The position numbers were made by a program, and so were the translations under genes. Shown piece after piece: positions 15,885-25,555 of a stretch of DNA of 64,000 nt. Positions within the stretch are counted from its first letter, which is position 1. Each line of letters opens with the position of its first letter. This stretch comes from JBCCMQ01 sp039026235 (GTDB taxonomy: Bacteria; Pseudomonadota; Alphaproteobacteria; Rhodobacterales; Rhodobacteraceae): contig JBCCMQ010000014.1 in assembly GCA_039026235.1 (NCBI GenBank), forward strand, positions 20,500 to 84,499, written 5' to 3'. Under the pieces are notes generated by a model. That model saw nothing but the letters and a program-made list of their open reading frames with translations. It was not told the origin of the DNA and ran no database searches.

Positions 15885-17410
15885 GCCCCCGGTTGATCCT
15901 GGTCCTGGGTGACCAACTTACCCCGACCCTTTCCGCCTTGGCCGCGGGGGACAGGGACAGCGATGTCGTGGTCATGGCCGAAGTGATGGAGGAGGCGAGT
16001 TACGTCCGCCATCACCCGAAGAAGATCGCGTTTCTTTTCGCGGCCATGCGCAGGTTTGCGGCACGTCTTGAAGCGGACGGTTGGCGCGTCGCCTACACCC
16101 GACTGGACGATCCTGACAACACTCAGTCCATCTGCAACGAAGTGCTGCGCCGGTCGGATGAAGTGGCGGCGGGCGGCGTTCTGGTCACGCGTCCCGGCGA
16201 ATGGCGCCTGATCGAGGCCTTGCAGAGCCTGCCATTTGAAGTCGTCCAGCTGGAAGACACCCGTTTCTTTTCCACGCCGGACGAGTTCGCGGACTGGGCC
16301 AGCGGGCGAAAGTCGCTGCGCATGGAGTATTTCTACCGCGAGATGCGCCGCAAAACGGGTCTTTTGATGGATGGCAAGGGGCCGGTTGGCGGCAAATGGA
16401 ATTTCGACCATGACAACCGGAAGCCCGCAACCGATGATCTCTTTCGAACCGGACCGCTCCGCCATGAGCCGGATGCGACCACGCGCGAGGTTCTGGAACT
16501 GGTGGCCGCGCGCTTTGGCGGCCATTTCGGCGCCTTGGAGCCTTTCTGGTTCGCCACGGACGCCGAAGGTGCCGAAGCCGCGTTCGCGCATTTCCTGACC
16601 CATTCGCTGCCAAAGTTCGGCGACGAACAGGACGCGATGCTTGCCAGCGACCGCTTCCTTAGTCACGCGGTGATATCGATGTATCTCAATGCGGGGTTGC
16701 TTGACCCGCTGGACGTCTGCCGAAGGGCAGAAAAGGCATACGTGGAAGGCGCCGCGCCGATCAATGCGGTTGAAGGATTTGTGCGCCAGATCCTTGGCTG
16801 GCGTGAATTCATGCGCGGCATCTATTTCCTTGAGGGGCCGGATTATCCCAGCCGAAACCACCTTGGCCACGACCGGCCCTTGCCCGAATTTTACTGGAAT
16901 GCCGAGACCGGTATGGCCTGTGTCGCCGCCGCGGTCGGCCAGACCCATGACGAGGCCTATGCACACCACATTCAACGCCTGATGGTCACCGGCAATTTCG
17001 CGCTGTTGGCGGGGATCGACCCGCAAGAAGTAAGCGACTGGTATCTGGCCGTCTACGCGGACGCCTTCGAATGGGTTGAAGCCCCCAATGTGATCGGCAT
17101 GAGCCAATTTGCCGATGGCGGTATCGTGGGATCGAAACCCTATATCTCGTCAGGGGCCTACATCGACCGCATGTCCGATTACTGCGGCGACTGCGCCTAT
17201 TCGGTGAAGGCCAAGACCGGCACGGATGCGTGTCCGTTCAACCTGCTTTACTGGCATTTCCTGATGCGTCACCGCGGTCGGTTCCAGTCGAACCCCCGCA
17301 TGGCGCAAATGTACCGCACGTGGGAGCGTATGGACGGTGAGCGCCGTGACCGCGTCCTGGAGGGTGCCGAACGGATCCTGAGCCGTCTGGACGCGGGCGA
17401 GCGCGTCTAG
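15878..17410 (+). CDS. FeS bacterial cryptochrome/photolyase (PhrB/CryB type)
   Basis: A 510-residue flavoprotein of the FeS-BCP class, whose characterised members (Agrobacterium PhrB, Rhodobacter CryB) carry FAD, a ribityllumazine antenna and a [4Fe-4S] cluster. PhrB repairs (6-4) photoproducts. The four cluster cysteines are present at 348 (GMACVA), 436 and 439 (DYCGDC) and 452 (DACPFN), the same spacing as Cys350/438/441/454 of PhrB. The N-terminal Rossmann domain begins RLILVLGDQL, and the FAD-binding region includes NAVEGFVRQILGWREF. The start is one of two adjacent GTG codons (15878 or 15881) overlapping the SDR gene. Repair versus signalling function cannot be separated by sequence alone. 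Confidence 0.92.
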   Translation: MVSPRLILVLGDQLTPTLSALAAGDRDSDVVVMAEVMEEASYVRHHPKKIAFLFAAMRRFAARLEADGWRVAYTRLDDPDNTQSICNEVLRRSDEVAAGGVLVTRPGEWRLIEALQSLPFEVVQLEDTRFFSTPDEFADWASGRKSLRMEYFYREMRRKTGLLMDGKGPVGGKWNFDHDNRKPATDDLFRTGPLRHEPDATTREVLELVAARFGGHFGALEPFWFATDAEGAEAAFAHFLTHSLPKFGDEQDAMLASDRFLSHAVISMYLNAGLLDPLDVCRRAEKAYVEGAAPINAVEGFVRQILGWREFMRGIYFLEGPDYPSRNHLGHDRPLPEFYWNAETGMACVAAAVGQTHDEAYAHHIQRLMVTGNFALLAGIDPQEVSDWYLAVYADAFEWVEAPNVIGMSQFADGGIVGSKPYISSGAYIDRMSDYCGDCAYSVKAKTGTDACPFNLLYWHFLMRHRGRFQSNPRMAQMYRTWERMDGERRDRVLEGAERILSRLDAGERV

Positions 17411-17413
17411 CGC

Positions 17414-18844
17414 CTAATTGGTTTCTTCGGCCGTGTCGGTGGTCTGGCGCAGAACGCCGCGTTCCCAGGTGCCGCTTACAACGTCGCCGGATGCGTATCG
17501 GATCGTTCCCGATCCGTCCCGCTTGCCGGCCCGGAAGTTCCCTTCGTAGATATCGCCGTTGGCGTATGTCGCCACGCCTGCGCCTTCGATTTCCCCCCGC
17601 ACCCACTGACCATCATAGGAAAACCCGTCCGGCAGGGTGATCTGACCGCTGCCGTGGCGCTGCCCGGCAAGGTAGGTGCCTTCATAGATGGTGCCGTCCG
17701 CAAAGGTCGTCTTGCCGCCGCCTTCCCGCTGACCGTTGGCCCAGTCGCCTTCGTAGCGGTAGCCGTCGGAATAGGTCATGATCCCGAAGCCGTGGAAGGC
17801 CGCGTTCTTGAAGTTGCCTTCGTAGATCAGTCCGTTCGAATAGGTCGCGACACCTTCGCCCTCGATAACACCGGCAACCCATTCGCCGTCATAGGTGTTG
17901 CCGTCAGGATAGGTGATGTTGCCGCGACCGTCCGCCAGATCATTCAGGAATTCACCTTCGTAGATCGATCCGTCCGGATAGGTCACCTGGCCGATGCCTT
18001 CGATGCGGCCGTTCACATAATCGCCGGTGTACTGGTAGCCGTCAGCGCCCGAAAACGTGCCCTTGCCGTGTCGCTGGTCGTTCTTGAAGCTGCCCTCATA
18101 GATCGAACCGTCGGCGTAGATTTCCTTGCCGGCCCCGGCACGGGCGCCATCGACCAGAAGGCCTTCGTAGATATCGCCGTTGGGCCGGCTCAGCCGCCCG
18201 TAGCCGTTGATCTGACCGTTCTTCCAGGTGCCCACATAGGTCAGCCCGTCGGGCATCACCAGCGTTCCCTCACCCTCGGACAGGCCGCGCACCAACTGGC
18301 CTTCGTAGACCGCGCCATCGGGATAGGTGATCTTGCCGTTGCCTTCCTTGACACCGTCCAGCCATGCGCCTTCGTAGGTGTACCCGTTGGGGCTGACGAC
18401 CCGGCCCTGGCCGTGGTGGATCGCATCGCGAAACTCGCCCTGGTAAACCACACCGTTGGCATAGTTCGCGACGCCCATCCCGGATATGCGCCCTTCGCTC
18501 CAATCGCCTTCATAGGTGCCACCGTCGGTGAAGGTGATCTTGCCCTTGCCGTCCGGCTTTCCGGCGGCAAACTCGCCTTCATACACCGAGCCGTTGGCGA
18601 AGCGTGCGACGCCCGTGCCGCGGATTTCTCCGTCGACCCACTGGCCAGAGTATTCATAGCCGTTGGGCAAGCGGTAGGTGCCCTGGCCGTGCTGCTTGCC
18701 GTCCCTGAAGGTGCCTTCATAGACACCCCCATCTTCAAACTGCTGGGTAATCACGGGCCCGCTTTGTTGTGCGAAACCCGCGTGCGCGATCGTTGCCGCC
18801 GCAAATATGCCGGCGAATGTCAGAACACGAGGATGCTTGATCAT
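17414..18844 (-). CDS. Exported MORN-repeat protein, 18 tandem repeats
   Basis: A 476-residue protein with a signal peptide (cleavage probably after HAGFAQ, near residue 26). From residue 39 to 452 it consists of 18 uninterrupted 23-residue MORN repeats of the form G-x-x-Y-x-G-x-[FW]-x-x-G-x-x-x-G-x-G-x-x-x-[YF]-x-[DN], plus a degenerate nineteenth copy and an acidic tail. MORN repeats form elongated beta-hairpin ladders that bind proteins or lipids; no catalytic domain is attached, so it is likely a periplasmic or surface scaffold. It is convergent with the photolyase gene, with only three bases between stops. TAGGAT precedes the ATG by three bases, a short spacing. Confidence 0.85.
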   Translation of the reverse strand: MIKHPRVLTFAGIFAAATIAHAGFAQQSGPVITQQFEDGGVYEGTFRDGKQHGQGTYRLPNGYEYSGQWVDGEIRGTGVARFANGSVYEGEFAAGKPDGKGKITFTDGGTYEGDWSEGRISGMGVANYANGVVYQGEFRDAIHHGQGRVVSPNGYTYEGAWLDGVKEGNGKITYPDGAVYEGQLVRGLSEGEGTLVMPDGLTYVGTWKNGQINGYGRLSRPNGDIYEGLLVDGARAGAGKEIYADGSIYEGSFKNDQRHGKGTFSGADGYQYTGDYVNGRIEGIGQVTYPDGSIYEGEFLNDLADGRGNITYPDGNTYDGEWVAGVIEGEGVATYSNGLIYEGNFKNAAFHGFGIMTYSDGYRYEGDWANGQREGGGKTTFADGTIYEGTYLAGQRHGSGQITLPDGFSYDGQWVRGEIEGAGVATYANGDIYEGNFRAGKRDGSGTIRYASGDVVSGTWERGVLRQTTDTAEETN

Positions 18845-19087
18845 TTATCCTATATCCCCGGGACTAATCCCTGTGTTGTCGGGTTTGACCCCGATTGCCC
18901 AATTCCTCACTTTGGCCAGCAAATTATGCCACGCACGCGCGGGGAGCAACGCTTTTAGCCGCTTCTCGGAAAAATCGCTGCGGATACTTGCGTTTCGCGC
19001 CTCTGGTCCGAGACGGATTTCGGATCATCTTTCCCTTGCCGCCCTGTCTGATAGAAGGCGCCGGAAGCAACACCGAAAGCCGGGAAG

Positions 19088-20749
19088 ATGTCTGATACCT
19101 TTCGCCTGACGCTTGCGCAATTGAACCCGACCGTCGGGGATCTCAAGGGAAACGCAGCCAAGGCCCGGGCCGCCTGGGCCGAGGCAAAAGCGGCCGGAGC
19201 GCAGATGCTGGCGCTGCCCGAGATGTTCATCACCGGCTATCAGACCCAGGATCTGGTGCGGCGGCCTGCGTTCTACGATGATGCCGTGCGCAGTATTGAA
19301 GCCCTGGCCGCCGACTGCGCGGACGGTCCTGCCATTGGCATTGGCGGACCAATCGAAATCTCGGGTTCACTATACAATTCCTACCACATTCTGCGCGACG
19401 GGCGGGTTGCCGCGCGACTTCTCAAGCATGAATTGCCGAACGATCAGGTGTTTGACGAAAAAAGGCTCTACACCCACGGACCCATTTCGGGCCCCTACGC
19501 CATCGGCCCCCTGCGGATGGGCAGCCCCATCTGCGAAGACGCCTGGCATGAGGACGTCTCGGAAGCGCTGGAAGAAAGCGGTGCCCAGCTTTTGCTGGTC
19601 CCCAACGGATCGCCCTATGCGCGCGAAAAAATGGATGTCCGGCTTAACCACATGGTGTCGCGCGTGGTCGAAACCGGGCTTCCGCTGATCTATCTCAACC
19701 TTGTCGGCGGCCAGGACGATCAGATCTTTGATGGCGGATCTTTCGTTTTGAACCGGGGCGGCGCGTTGTCGGTACAGCTGCCCTTGTTTGACGAATGCAT
19801 CGCCCATGTCAATTTCACCTACCTGAATGGTGTCTGGCATGCCGAAGAGGGCCCGCGCGCGGACCTGCCCGGACCCTGGGAGGCGGACTATCGCGCGATG
19901 GTTGAAAGTCTGCGCGACTATCTGGGCAAGTCGGGCTTTACGAAGGTTCTTTTGGGGCTTTCCGGCGGGGTCGACAGCGCCCTGGTCGCGGCCATCGCGG
20001 TCGATGCGATCGGAGCCGGCAACGTCCGCTGCGTCATGCTGCCGTCGCGATATACGTCCACTGTATCATTAGAAGACGCAACCGCCGTCGCCCGGGCGCT
20101 GGGAACCCGATTGGACACCGTGCCCATATCAGAGCCCGCCGACGCCGTGGATGCGGCCCTGTCTGACCTGTTTGCCGGAACCGAAACGGGTATCGCCGAA
20201 GAGAACATCCAGTCGCGCCTCAGGGGCCTCTTGCTCATGGCGATGTCGAACAAGTTTGGAGAGATGCTGCTGACCACCGGCAACAAGTCAGAGGTGGCCG
20301 TTGGTTACGCGACCATCTACGGAGACATGTCGGGTGGCTATAATCCGATCAAGGACCTTTACAAGACGCGGGTTTTTGAGACCTGCCGCTGGCGGAACGC
20401 CAATCACCGCGACTGGATGCAGGGGCCCGAAGGCGCGGTTGTTCCGACCAGAGTGATCGAAAAGCCGCCAACGGCCGAATTGCGCGCCGACCAGAAAGAC
20501 GAAGACAGCCTGCCGCCCTATCCGGTTCTTGACCGCATTCTTGAGATGCTGGTCGACGAAGAGGCCTCTGTGTCCCAAGTTATCGCCGAAGGCTTTGATC
20601 CCGAAACGGTCCGGCGCGTGGAACACCTGATCTTCATTTCAGAATACAAGCGCTTCCAGTCCGCGCCCGGTGCGCGTTTGACGGAGCGCGCGTTCTGGCT
20701 CGACCGGCGCTATCCCATCGTCAATCGTTGGCGGGACCCGGGCGTCTAG
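19088..20749 (+). CDS. nadE: Glutamine-dependent NAD+ synthetase
   Basis: A 553-residue two-domain enzyme converting deamido-NAD to NAD+ with glutamine as nitrogen donor. The N-terminal nitrilase-like glutaminase has its triad at Glu45 (ALPEMF), Lys113 (LLKHELPN) and Cys149 (PICEDAW). The C-terminal synthetase domain has the PP-loop SGGVDS at residues 292-297, the GNKSEVAVGYATIYGD segment near residue 398 and the KPPTAELR region. GGGAAG precedes the ATG. The 243-base gap upstream is shared with the divergent MORN gene and must hold promoters for both. Confidence 0.96.
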   Translation: MSDTFRLTLAQLNPTVGDLKGNAAKARAAWAEAKAAGAQMLALPEMFITGYQTQDLVRRPAFYDDAVRSIEALAADCADGPAIGIGGPIEISGSLYNSYHILRDGRVAARLLKHELPNDQVFDEKRLYTHGPISGPYAIGPLRMGSPICEDAWHEDVSEALEESGAQLLLVPNGSPYAREKMDVRLNHMVSRVVETGLPLIYLNLVGGQDDQIFDGGSFVLNRGGALSVQLPLFDECIAHVNFTYLNGVWHAEEGPRADLPGPWEADYRAMVESLRDYLGKSGFTKVLLGLSGGVDSALVAAIAVDAIGAGNVRCVMLPSRYTSTVSLEDATAVARALGTRLDTVPISEPADAVDAALSDLFAGTETGIAEENIQSRLRGLLLMAMSNKFGEMLLTTGNKSEVAVGYATIYGDMSGGYNPIKDLYKTRVFETCRWRNANHRDWMQGPEGAVVPTRVIEKPPTAELRADQKDEDSLPPYPVLDRILEMLVDEEASVSQVIAEGFDPETVRRVEHLIFISEYKRFQSAPGARLTERAFWLDRRYPIVNRWRDPGV

Positions 20750-20771
20750 ATACCGAGACCGCGGCCGCAAC

Positions 20772-20798
20772 AAAAAAGGGCCGCGCAAGGCACGGCCC
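20772..20798 (-). terminator. Intrinsic terminator of the MBL-fold gene
   Basis: Read on the minus strand, GGGCCGTGC and GCGCGGCCC form a nine-base-pair stem (one G-U pair) with a three-base loop, followed directly by six Ts. It lies 24 bases beyond the stop codon of the metallo-hydrolase gene. This is among the most canonical terminators in the window. Confidence 0.85.
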
Positions 20799-20821
20799 GG
20801 ATCAGAACGTTCGTCTCTCGC

Positions 20822-21751
20822 TTACAGCATCGCCTGATAGGACGCCGGAACGTAGGTGAAGCCGTCATCGCGCGGCGCCACGTAACCAAGCGCAGGAAAC
20901 GGCATGTGGTAGCCGATGAAGGGAATACGCTCTGCTGCAAGCATGCCGAGCACGCGGCGACGGGTGGCCGCGGCGGCAGCCTTGTCCATGTCAAAGCGCA
21001 CTTCCCAATCGGGATAGCCAAGTGACCAGACATAGTGGTTGGCCAAGTCTGCGCAGAGCAGGACCTGTTCACCACCGCTTTCGATCATATAGGTCATATG
21101 GCCGGGCGTGTGTCCGAAGGCGCCCATCGCCGTGACGCCCGATGCGACCGAACCGCCGTCGTCGATAAAGGTGAATTGGTCGCGCAGCGGTCTGATCTTG
21201 TTGGCATAACCTTCGCTTTCGGTGCCGGACCAGTGGTTGTCTTCAAGCGCGCCGGTGATCAGCTTGGCGCCGGGAAAGGCTGGCCCGCTTTCGTCGATAA
21301 GGCCACTTATATGATCGCCGTGCATATGCGTGATCACCACGGTGTCCACCTGATCGGCACTGTAGCCTGCCGCTTCGACCTGTCCGCGAATGCCGGCCGG
21401 AGCAAATCCGGTGTCGAACAGGATCAGCTCAGAGCCCGTGTTGACAATCGTCGGCGTGAAAAAGAACTGGGTCTTGTCGGACGGAATGAAATTCTCTTCC
21501 GATACCTGGGCAAACGTGGCGGCATCGACGTTCATGCCGAAGATGCTTTGCGGGTTTTCAACGGAACGCGTGCCACCCAGAAGCGTGGTCACCTCGAAAT
21601 TGCCGAGCGTGAAGCGGCTGAAGGTCTGACTGGTCGCGCCGAGCATATCTGCCGCCGCCAATGCGGGGCGCCCGCCCAGTGCGGCAGCGATTGGTGCGGC
21701 GGCACCGGCGGCAAGTGCAGCACGGCGCGAAATTTTGGGGGTATCGGTCAT
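20822..21751 (-). CDS. Tat-exported MBL-fold metallo-hydrolase
   Basis: A 309-residue metallo-beta-lactamase-fold protein. A twin-arginine signal (KISRRAALAAG followed by an alanine-rich hydrophobic stretch to about residue 32) indicates folded export. The dinuclear metal site is visible as THMHGDHISG, with further ligands in GHTPGHMTYMI and the later LCADLANH and GYHMPFP segments. This subgroup includes quorum-quenching lactonases and alkyl sulfatase-like or quinoprotein-related hydrolases, and the substrate cannot be assigned. AGGAG lies seven bases before the ATG at 21751. The gene is divergent from gltX across about 150 bases. Confidence 0.88.
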   Translation of the reverse strand: MTDTPKISRRAALAAGAAAPIAAALGGRPALAAADMLGATSQTFSRFTLGNFEVTTLLGGTRSVENPQSIFGMNVDAATFAQVSEENFIPSDKTQFFFTPTIVNTGSELILFDTGFAPAGIRGQVEAAGYSADQVDTVVITHMHGDHISGLIDESGPAFPGAKLITGALEDNHWSGTESEGYANKIRPLRDQFTFIDDGGSVASGVTAMGAFGHTPGHMTYMIESGGEQVLLCADLANHYVWSLGYPDWEVRFDMDKAAAAATRRRVLGMLAAERIPFIGYHMPFPALGYVAPRDDGFTYVPASYQAML

Positions 21752-21903
21752 GGACGTCTCCTGACGTGAGAGTGGGTGACGTCGCGCAGGTAGTCTGAGC
21801 GGCGCGGTTGTCGAGACACAAGCGGTGTGCATTCGTACACAATGGCGCTGCTCACTGGACAAGCGGCGCAAGCTGTGGAATGCGCCCGCCCAGGAGACTT
21901 GGC

Positions 21904-23226
21904 ATGACCGTTACCCGCTTCGCCCCTTCCCCCACGGGCTATCTGCACATTGGAAACCTGCGGACCGCGCTGTTCAATTACCTGATCGCGCACAAGTCCG
22001 GCGGCACCTTTATCCTGCGCATTGACGACACCGATCCCGAGCGTTCGGAAGAACGATACGTGGATGCGATCCGAGAGGATCTGGAATGGCTTGGCCTCGC
22101 TTGGGACCGGATGGAACGCCAGTCGCTGCGCCTTGATAGATACGCGTCGGCCGCTGATCAGTTGCGTGCGGCCGAACGGTTCTATGAGGTCTTCGAAACG
22201 CCGACCGAGCTTGATCTTAAGCGCAAGAAGCAGCTGAATATGGGCCAGCCACCGGTCTATGACCGCGCGGCCCTTACGCTCAGCGACGCCGAGAAAGAGC
22301 GTCTTCGCGCGGAACGGGCGGGGTATTGGCGGTTTCTGCTCAACCATCAGCGGATTGAGTGGTCGGACGGGATTCTGGGCGATCTGTCAATCGACGCCGC
22401 CAGCGTATCCGATCCGGTGCTGATCCGTGCGGACGGGCAGGTCCTTTACACGCTTGCCTCCGTTGTCGACGACACAGACATGGGGGTCACCCATGTGGTC
22501 CGGGGATCGGACCATGTGACCAACACCGCGACACAGATCCAGATCATGCAGGCGCTGGGCCGAACGACGCCGGATTTCGCGCACCACTCTCTTTTGACCG
22601 GCCCCCAGGGCGAGGCGCTGTCCAAGCGGTTGGGCACGCTTGCCCTTCGGGACCTGCGCGCGCGGGGGATCGCGCCCGAGGCGATCCTGTCCCTTCTTGC
22701 GCGGCTCGGCTCATCGCAGCCCGTGGCGCTGCGTGCCGATCTGGACGAAATCGCAGAGGGTTTCGCGCTTGATGAATTCGGCGCCGCACCCACGAAGTTT
22801 GACGAAGCCGACCTGCTGCCCCTGACCGCCCGTGTGACCGCCGCGCGCCCGTTTGCCGAGGTTGCCGATGCGATCCGCGCCCTGGGCGTGCCCGACGACA
22901 TGTCCCGGGATTTCTGGAACGCAGTCCGGGAAAATGTGACGACGCTGGATGACATGGCGCCTTGGTGGCAGATGCTGAGGGACGGCGCCACGCCCGAGAT
23001 CGGCGAAGAAGACAGGACCTTCGTGGCCGAGGCCATGGCGCTTTTGCCACCGCTGCCGTTCACAGCGGACACCTGGTCGACCTGGACGGCTGAGGTCAAG
23101 GACAAGACTGGCCGGAAGGGTCGCGCGCTTTTCGCGCCGCTTCGTCAGGCATTGACAGGACGGGTGCGCGGGCCAGAGATGGCGGTGCTGATGCCCCTGA
23201 TGCAGGCATTGCCCAAGGGGTTCTGA
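21904..23226 (+). CDS. gltX: Glutamyl-tRNA synthetase (GluRS)
   Basis: A 440-residue class I synthetase. The HIGH motif appears in SPTGYLHIGNL at the N terminus, and the KMSKS loop is replaced by EALSKRLGTL, a variant found in a subset of bacterial GluRS proteins including alphaproteobacterial paralogues. Many alphaproteobacteria carry two gltX genes, so this could be the charging enzyme for tRNA-Glu or the copy that mainly makes Glu-tRNA-Gln; sequence alone does not settle it. AGGAG precedes the ATG at 21904. The MATE gene follows after one base. Confidence 0.92.
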   Translation: MTVTRFAPSPTGYLHIGNLRTALFNYLIAHKSGGTFILRIDDTDPERSEERYVDAIREDLEWLGLAWDRMERQSLRLDRYASAADQLRAAERFYEVFETPTELDLKRKKQLNMGQPPVYDRAALTLSDAEKERLRAERAGYWRFLLNHQRIEWSDGILGDLSIDAASVSDPVLIRADGQVLYTLASVVDDTDMGVTHVVRGSDHVTNTATQIQIMQALGRTTPDFAHHSLLTGPQGEALSKRLGTLALRDLRARGIAPEAILSLLARLGSSQPVALRADLDEIAEGFALDEFGAAPTKFDEADLLPLTARVTAARPFAEVADAIRALGVPDDMSRDFWNAVRENVTTLDDMAPWWQMLRDGATPEIGEEDRTFVAEAMALLPPLPFTADTWSTWTAEVKDKTGRKGRALFAPLRQALTGRVRGPEMAVLMPLMQALPKGF

Positions 23227-23227
23227 C

Positions 23228-24622
23228 ATGGCCGAACAGGCAAAATTTCTGACCGGCAACCTGTTTCGCCACATCTCGGTCATGTCGCTTACCGCCTCCA
23301 TCGGGCTGATGGCGGTGTTTCTCGTCGATTTCATCGACATGATCTTCATCTCGATGCTGGGCAAGGCCGAGCTTGCGGCCGCCATCGGCTATGCCGGGGC
23401 GATCCTGTTCTTCACCTCTTCCTTCGGAATTGGCATGGCCATCGCGGCGGGTGCGCTTGTGTCGCGCGCCCTGGGCGCCGGCAACGAAGAAGAAGCGCGG
23501 TCGAAAGCCACGAACGCAATGATTTTCGGCGTCGTCTTCGGCGCGATCTTTGCGGCGCTGGTCTGGAGCAACCTGACCTTCCTGGCGGGGTTGATGGGGG
23601 CGTCGGGTGAGACGCTGGACCTGGCCGTGCTTTACCTGGCGATCATCATTCCCAGCCTTCCATTGCTGATCATCGGCATGATCGGCGGCGCCATTCTGCG
23701 CGCCCATGGAGACGCCCGGCGGTCGATGCTGGCCACGGTGGCCGGGGGCGTCATCAATGCCGTGCTTGATCCCATCCTGATCTTTGGGCTGGATCTGGAA
23801 CTGACGGGCGCTGCGCTTGCCAGCGTGGCCGCACGTGTCGGCATTGCGACCTTCTCGCTGTTACCGCTGATCCGTTACTACGGCGGGTTTCATCTGCCCC
23901 GACCGGGGGTTTTTCTTGCGGATCTGACGCCCATCTCGGTGATCGCTTTTCCCGCCATTCTGACCCAGCTCGCCACGCCCGTCGGCCAGGCCTGGGTGAC
24001 CCGGTCGATGGCGACCTACGGCGAAGACGCTGTGGCTGGAATGGCGATCATCGGTCGCTTGGTGCCCGTGGCCTTCGGCACGGTCTTTGCCCTGTCAGGC
24101 GCCGTCGGCCCGGTGATCGGTCAGAACTTTGGCGCGGGTCTTCAGGATCGCGTCCGGCGCGCGTTCATCGACGGGCTGATCTTCACACTGGTGGTGGTGC
24201 TCAGCGTCACGGTAATTCTGTTTCTTCTCAGGGCGCCAATCGCCGGATTGTTCCAGGCCGATGGACTGACGCGGGAACTGGTGTTTTTGTTCTGCGGGCC
24301 CCTGGCGCTGACATTTTTCTTCAACGGGGCGATCTTTGTCTCGAACGCGGCCTTCAACAATCTGGGGCACCCGTTTTATTCGACATGGACGAACTGGGGC
24401 CGCCATACGCTGGGGACAATTCCGTTCGTGGCCGCGGGCGCCGCGCTTTTCGGCGCCCCGGGCGTCCTGATCGGTCAGGCGGCGGGTGGGCTGGTCTTTG
24501 CCGCCATCGCGGTCTGGCTCGCGTTTCGGGTGATCGAACGCCGCCCCGAGCCCCGGGGCAAGGGTCCGGTGCCGGACAGCTTTCAGCTGCGCCTATTCCA
24601 GCTCTTTCATCGTCACCGATAG
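23228..24622 (+). CDS. MATE-family multidrug efflux transporter
   Basis: A 464-residue inner-membrane protein with twelve hydrophobic segments in two homologous halves, the MATE (MatE PF01554) layout. Recognisable positions are LVDFIDMIFISMLGKAELAAAIGYAG in the first helix pair and GALVSRALGAGNEEEAR after helix 3, with a counterpart SGAVGPVIGQNFGAG in the second half. MATE pumps export cationic drugs in exchange for Na+ or H+. It is coupled to gltX (one-base gap). Its last 30 bases overlap the end of the convergent gene on the opposite strand. Confidence 0.9.
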   Translation: MAEQAKFLTGNLFRHISVMSLTASIGLMAVFLVDFIDMIFISMLGKAELAAAIGYAGAILFFTSSFGIGMAIAAGALVSRALGAGNEEEARSKATNAMIFGVVFGAIFAALVWSNLTFLAGLMGASGETLDLAVLYLAIIIPSLPLLIIGMIGGAILRAHGDARRSMLATVAGGVINAVLDPILIFGLDLELTGAALASVAARVGIATFSLLPLIRYYGGFHLPRPGVFLADLTPISVIAFPAILTQLATPVGQAWVTRSMATYGEDAVAGMAIIGRLVPVAFGTVFALSGAVGPVIGQNFGAGLQDRVRRAFIDGLIFTLVVVLSVTVILFLLRAPIAGLFQADGLTRELVFLFCGPLALTFFFNGAIFVSNAAFNNLGHPFYSTWTNWGRHTLGTIPFVAAGAALFGAPGVLIGQAAGGLVFAAIAVWLAFRVIERRPEPRGKGPVPDSFQLRLFQLFHRHR

Positions 24623-25165
24623 ACTTGAAAGCGCCGCATCGACAAAGGCGGTCTCGCTTGGGCTCAGCCGTTGATGGCGCCGGTAGATCGGTGCCGCGCG
24701 ATCATTCAGCACCGGTGCGTCCCAGCCATCGGTCGTTGCAAAGAAATTGGCGGCGCCGTCTTCTCCGAATTCGGCCATAAACCCCTGAATAACCACATCG
24801 ATATAGCTCAGCAGTATCGGATGGCGGGTTTCCGCCCCGGCGGCGCTTGAGGGAGGCACGGCATATATCTCAACCGTGGCCGGCCGGATACCGTCGTGGT
24901 CGCGGTGACTTTCCGGGACCTCATGGCGCCCATACGCACGTTCGCGAACATCAAGCGCCGACCAGTCCCCACCGGGCACTTCGGCGATGACGCCATCGAT
25001 CCGCCCGCCGGGCGCCTCATAGGCGGTCAGGTAGGCCAGCGGTCTTGTCGAGGCGTGCATCCACCGGCGGCGCCACCCGCGCACGCTGGCCGCATGGACG
25101 CGCGGGTAATCATGGGTCCGGCGATTGACCAACGATCCATAGCCAAAGAAGAAAGGCGCCGTCAT
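24593..25165 (-). CDS. Gamma-glutamylcyclotransferase-like protein
   Basis: A 190-residue protein starting MTAPFFFGYGSLVNRRTH, the FGYGSLxN substrate loop of the GGCT/AIG2-like fold, with an acidic residue expected for catalysis in the central LDVRERAYGRHEV region. The family cleaves gamma-glutamyl amines or peptides to release 5-oxoproline, but bacterial members are mostly uncharacterised. The ATG at 25165 is 94 bases from the tRNA gene on the other strand. The 3' end overlaps the MATE gene antisense by 30 bases, so both stop regions are coding on both strands. Confidence 0.8.
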   Translation of the reverse strand: MTAPFFFGYGSLVNRRTHDYPRVHAASVRGWRRRWMHASTRPLAYLTAYEAPGGRIDGVIAEVPGGDWSALDVRERAYGRHEVPESHRDHDGIRPATVEIYAVPPSSAAGAETRHPILLSYIDVVIQGFMAEFGEDGAANFFATTDGWDAPVLNDRAAPIYRRHQRLSPSETAFVDAALSSLSVTMKELE

Positions 25166-25259
25166 GCTTGCTCTATCCCTTGTCCGACCCCGAAGGACAA
25201 GCGCCCAAACCCGGCGCGCCTTGACAAAATCAGGGCGATCGCGGACACCCGGCGCCCGT

Positions 25260-25335
<76 letters not shown>

Positions 25336-25555
25336 GACCCCGCATTTCTCTTAAGTTCATTGGCTAAAGGACCCGGCTTGCGGAGATGTGTGGCAGATGA
25401 AGCGAAGTTCTTGCCTGCCTAAGTCCCCACAAGCGGTGTTTTATGCCGCGCCCTCGCCGGGCAAGATGGCTCTTGAGAGCCGGTCTATTTGGAATTAAAG
25501 GGAATTTAGCCAAAGGTCTCGCGCCTCACAGCCAGACAAACCAAAGCTGGCGGCG

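Noticed and set aside
17411..18850. Tandem repeat DNA at the MORN gene considered as a CRISPR or minisatellite
   Set aside because: The 69-base periodicity is in frame and encodes MORN repeats with degenerate DNA sequence; there are no conserved repeats with unique spacers.
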